Positions 9,731 through 11,967 of a DNA stretch of 11,967 nt are shown piece by piece. Under the pieces are notes generated by a model that did no database searches, was not told where the DNA came from, and worked only from the letters and a program-made list of their open reading frames with translations. The position numbers and the translations under genes are program-made. Positions within the stretch are counted from its first letter, which is position 1. Each line of letters begins with the position of its first letter. The DNA is from Pseudomonadota bacterium (GTDB taxonomy: Bacteria > Myxococcota_A > Polyangia > Haliangiales > Haliangiaceae): NCBI GenBank assembly GCA_023386455.1, contig JAEWJO010000717.1:1-11967 (forward strand), in the 5' to 3' direction.

Positions 9731-9763
9731 GATCACGAAGTCAGCGATCCGCGGATGCGGCCG

Positions 9764-10810
9764 TCACGCCTTGATCACCGTCGGCAGCGCGGCGTGCGTC
9801 AGGGTCAAGACCTCGTCGCTGCCGAGCTCCCCGGCGAGCCGCGCCTCGAGGTGGGCGCGCACCTCGAGTGCCGACGCGGGCCGGTCCTCGGGATTCTTCG
9901 CGAGCAGGCGATGGACGAGCTCCCGCAGCGGCGCGGGCACGGTCTCCGGCAGGTCCGGCGGCGGATCGTTGAGCTGGCGGACGAGCACCAGGTTGCTCGA
10001 CGCGCCCTCGAACGGTGGCGAGCCCGTCAGCAGCTCGTGGAGGATGCAGCCGAGCGCATACAGATCGCTGCGTGGATCGGTCGCGTTCCACCGGATCGCC
10101 TCCGGCGCCATGTAGAGCGGCGTGCCGAGCACGGCGCCGACGTTCGTCAGCTCGGACGCGGGGTCATTGCGCAGCGCCTTCGCGAGGCCGAAGTCGAACA
10201 CCTTCACCCAGTCGCCGAGCGCCGCCAGCAAGATGATGTTCGCCGGCTTGAGATCGCGGTGAACGACACCCTGCGCGTGGGCGGCGACGAGCGCGTCGGC
10301 GATCTGGAGCCCGACCTCGCACGTGCGCCGCACGGAGAACGTGCCGGCGTCGAGCAGGATCGCGTCGAGCGTGTTGCCGCGCAGCAGCTCCATCACGAGG
10401 TAGAAGCAGCCCTCGTCGGTCTCGCCGTAGTCGAACACGTCGACGATGTTCGGGTGGGCGATCCGCGTCAGCAGCTGCGCCTCGCGCAGACACCGCTGCG
10501 TCGTCGTCGGATCGCCGGAGAACTCCTCGCGCATCACCTTGATCGCGACCGGTCGCTTCATCGGCAGCTGCACGCCCTCGTAGACGCGGCCCATCGCGCC
10601 CTCGGCCAGCAACTGGAGGATGCGAAACCGCCCGTCGAGCAGCGCGCCGATCAGCGGGTCGTCGGTGATCGGCCAGGCGACGAGCGGGCTACCGTCCTCG
10701 GGGCAGTGAGCGCACAGCGAGGAGAACCCATCGCCACACGTCGGGCAGTACAGCGCGCCTCCGGTGAGCACATCGTTCGAGGTATCCAGGTCGGCGGGCC
10801 GGGCGTGCAT
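9764..10810 (-). CDS. Cytoplasmic Ser/Thr protein kinase with N-terminal zinc ribbon
   Basis: The product has 348 residues. Residues 22-36 hold C-x2-C-x7-C-x2-C (C22, C25, C33, C36), followed by PEDGSPL, a zinc ribbon common in front of myxobacterial kinases. The Hanks-type kinase domain fills about 62-330: glycine loop LAEGAMGRVYEG, ATP lysine K91 in VAIKVM, E110, catalytic HRDLKPAN (D186, N191), DFG (D206), and activation segment ending in MAPE. All catalytic residues are present, so it should be active. There is no membrane segment and no C-terminal sensor domain, unlike PknB-type kinases, so it is soluble. It starts 47 bases after the sigma factor gene on the same strand and is probably co-transcribed with it. 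The ATG has only a very close AGGGG, so the start is fairly but not fully secure. Confidence 0.93.
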   Translation of the reverse strand: MHARPADLDTSNDVLTGGALYCPTCGDGFSSLCAHCPEDGSPLVAWPITDDPLIGALLDGRFRILQLLAEGAMGRVYEGVQLPMKRPVAIKVMREEFSGDPTTTQRCLREAQLLTRIAHPNIVDVFDYGETDEGCFYLVMELLRGNTLDAILLDAGTFSVRRTCEVGLQIADALVAAHAQGVVHRDLKPANIILLAALGDWVKVFDFGLAKALRNDPASELTNVGAVLGTPLYMAPEAIRWNATDPRSDLYALGCILHELLTGSPPFEGASSNLVLVRQLNDPPPDLPETVPAPLRELVHRLLAKNPEDRPASALEVRAHLEARLAGELGSDEVLTLTHAALPTVIKA

Positions 10811-10857
10811 GCCCCTGGTAGGAGGATCCGGCCAATTGTCGCATCGAAGAATGCAGT

Positions 10858-11703
10858 TCAGCGAACGGTCTCTCGCACACTTACGTCGATCTGCGACCGG
10901 ACGAGTCGAATGATCGAGTCGACCTCCGCGGGAGCGATCCCGTACTGGCCGACGAGCTGGTCGCGGGTCCGCGCCACGACCGCCTGCCTCGCGGCCGCGA
11001 CCCAGCGCGCGGTCGTCGCCCGGTTCACCTGGTACAGCGCGGCGAGCTGATCGATCGTGAGGCCGTCGATGTGGTACTGGCGCAGCACGTTGCGCTCTCG
11101 CTCGGGCAGCTCGGCAAACGCGGCCGCGAACGCGCGCTTCACCTGATCGCGATAGCGAGCGCGCAGCATCTCGAGCTCGGGATCGCCGACCGCGGCCGGC
11201 AACCCGGCGAGCTCCTCGTCGCCGGGCGCCGCGTCGTGATCGACGCCCGCGAGGCGACGCCCGGTGCGCACGCCGATCGTGCGGACCCAGCTGCGCAGCG
11301 TGCCGCGTCCCGCGTAGCTCGCGATCTGCGGCGGCCCACCGTCGCCGACGAACACCATCACGAGCACGCGCTGCACCGCCTCGTCGATCGTCGCGTCGGA
11401 CAGCGCGAGTTTGCCGAGCGCCTGACGGAGCGCGGGCACGTGGACGTCGCGGAACGCGGCGAGCGCGGCTGCATCGCCGCTCTCGCAGGCGGCCGCGAGA
11501 TAGAGATCCGCCGCCGGCATCGTCCGCACGACGTGCTCGGCATCCTCGCCGGCGCGGTCGGCGACGCGCCTCGCGAGCTGCACGCGATATCGATCGAGCG
11601 ACAGCGCGAACGTCGGCCAGGCCGCGGCCGCAACGGCGTGCTGCGCGACGATGACCTCCGCGAGGTCGGCGAGCACGCTATCAACGCTCGGTTCGCTGGC
11701 CAC
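10858..11703 (-). CDS. Sigma-70-family (ECF-like) RNA polymerase sigma factor
   Basis: The product has 281 residues. An unassigned N-terminal segment (1-60) precedes region 2 (about 65-150), which includes IDEAVQRVLVMVF and GRGTLRSWVRTIGVRTGRR, the part that melts and reads the -10. Region 4 is at 196-242: LPERERNVLRQYHIDGLTIDQLAALYQVNRATTARWV is written here as its landmarks LPERER, DGLTIDQLA and NRATTARW, a helix-turn-helix for the -35. About 40 more residues follow. The layout resembles a myxobacterial sigma-70 family (I recall it as TIGR03001), but I could not check this. The start is a GTG at 11703. It lies between a downstream kinase gene and a divergent ZAS gene, which suggests a signal-controlled regulator. 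Region 2 keeps the acidic D107-E108 pair. Confidence 0.9.
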   Translation of the reverse strand: MASEPSVDSVLADLAEVIVAQHAVAAAAWPTFALSLDRYRVQLARRVADRAGEDAEHVVRTMPAADLYLAAACESGDAAALAAFRDVHVPALRQALGKLALSDATIDEAVQRVLVMVFVGDGGPPQIASYAGRGTLRSWVRTIGVRTGRRLAGVDHDAAPGDEELAGLPAAVGDPELEMLRARYRDQVKRAFAAAFAELPERERNVLRQYHIDGLTIDQLAALYQVNRATTARWVAAARQAVVARTRDQLVGQYGIAPAEVDSIIRLVRSQIDVSVRETVR

Positions 11704-11725
11704 GGGGAGAGGACCTCAGGGTAGC

Positions 11726-11967
11726 ATGGCGGTAACGGGCGTGATGGAGCTTACAGGGCACCTCGATCCGGACACGCTCGCCGCGTACGTCGACGGTCGT
11801 CTCGCGAGCGCGGAGCTCGGCGCCGCCGATCGCCACATCGACGCGTGTCGATCGTGCCGGCAGGAGCTGTCGGTCCTCGCCGCGATCCACACGCAGAACG
11901 CGCTGCACTCGGTCGGGCTGCGCGCGCGTGGCTCGAATGCAGCCGTCGCCGCGACGGCGAGCTCGAG
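11726..11967 (+). CDS. ZAS zinc-finger (anti-sigma-like) protein, N-terminal fragment
   Basis: The gene is cut by the right edge after 80 codons. The visible part reads HLDPDTLAAYVDGRL, then a helix, then H37-x3-C41-x2-C44, the zinc-binding anti-sigma (zf-HC2) signature. Such domains either hold an ECF sigma factor or form the front of myxobacterial Ser/Thr kinases; the missing C-terminus decides which. AGGG lies 4 bases before the ATG at 11726, and an in-frame ATG at 11744 is also possible. Its start codon is only 22 bases from that of the divergent sigma factor, which suggests that the two are regulated together and are partners. Confidence 0.75.
   Translation, partial: MAVTGVMELTGHLDPDTLAAYVDGRLASAELGAADRHIDACRSCRQELSVLAAIHTQNALHSVGLRARGSNAAVAATASS

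Noticed and set aside
9747..9756. Ten-base palindrome ATCCGCGGAT
   Set aside because: Short GC-rich palindromes are expected by chance here, and this one lies just past the kinase stop with no T-run.

Overview
The window is about 12 kb of uniformly GC-rich, densely coding bacterial DNA. It most likely comes from a myxobacterium or related Myxococcota, possibly of the Haliangium/Kofleriaceae type. The pointers are a cytoplasmic Ser/Thr kinase beside a sigma factor that resembles a myxobacterial family, an FHA gene, a lysine-type EF-P with its EpmA ligase, and GC-biased third codon positions. This placement is inference from gene content. No stretch longer than 300 bases lacks a gene. I see no rRNA, tRNA, CRISPR array, insertion sequence or phage gene.

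Layout. (1) 1-966, minus strand: a tightly packed operon reading FHA protein, then a small duplicated zinc-ribbon protein with an acidic middle, then a ThiF/E1-like protein cut by the window edge. Each junction is a 4-base ATGA overlap. (2) 1063-3562, plus strand: efp (elongation factor P), epmA (its lysylation enzyme, with an N-terminal extension), then a secreted or envelope protein with a PQ-rich repeat. (3) 3564-11703, minus strand, in transcription order: a sigma-70-family factor, a zinc-ribbon Ser/Thr kinase, uvrA, a small tail-anchored orphan, a soluble PAS-GAF-GAF histidine kinase, and an overlapping single-domain response regulator. (4) 11726 to the end, plus strand: the N-terminus of a ZAS zinc-finger (anti-sigma-like) protein, divergent from the sigma factor with only 22 bases between start codons.

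How they fit together. EF-P relieves ribosome stalling at polyproline, and EpmA modifies its lysine; the adjacent third gene encodes a very proline-rich protein. The kinase and response regulator form a phosphorelay pair. The sigma factor, kinase and ZAS protein look like one transcriptional signalling locus. uvrA has its own promoter, which overlaps a possible LexA-like site. The least explained parts are the FHA/zinc-ribbon/E1-like operon, the N-terminal domain of EpmA, the tail-anchored orphan, and the palindrome and promoter elements upstream of uvrA.
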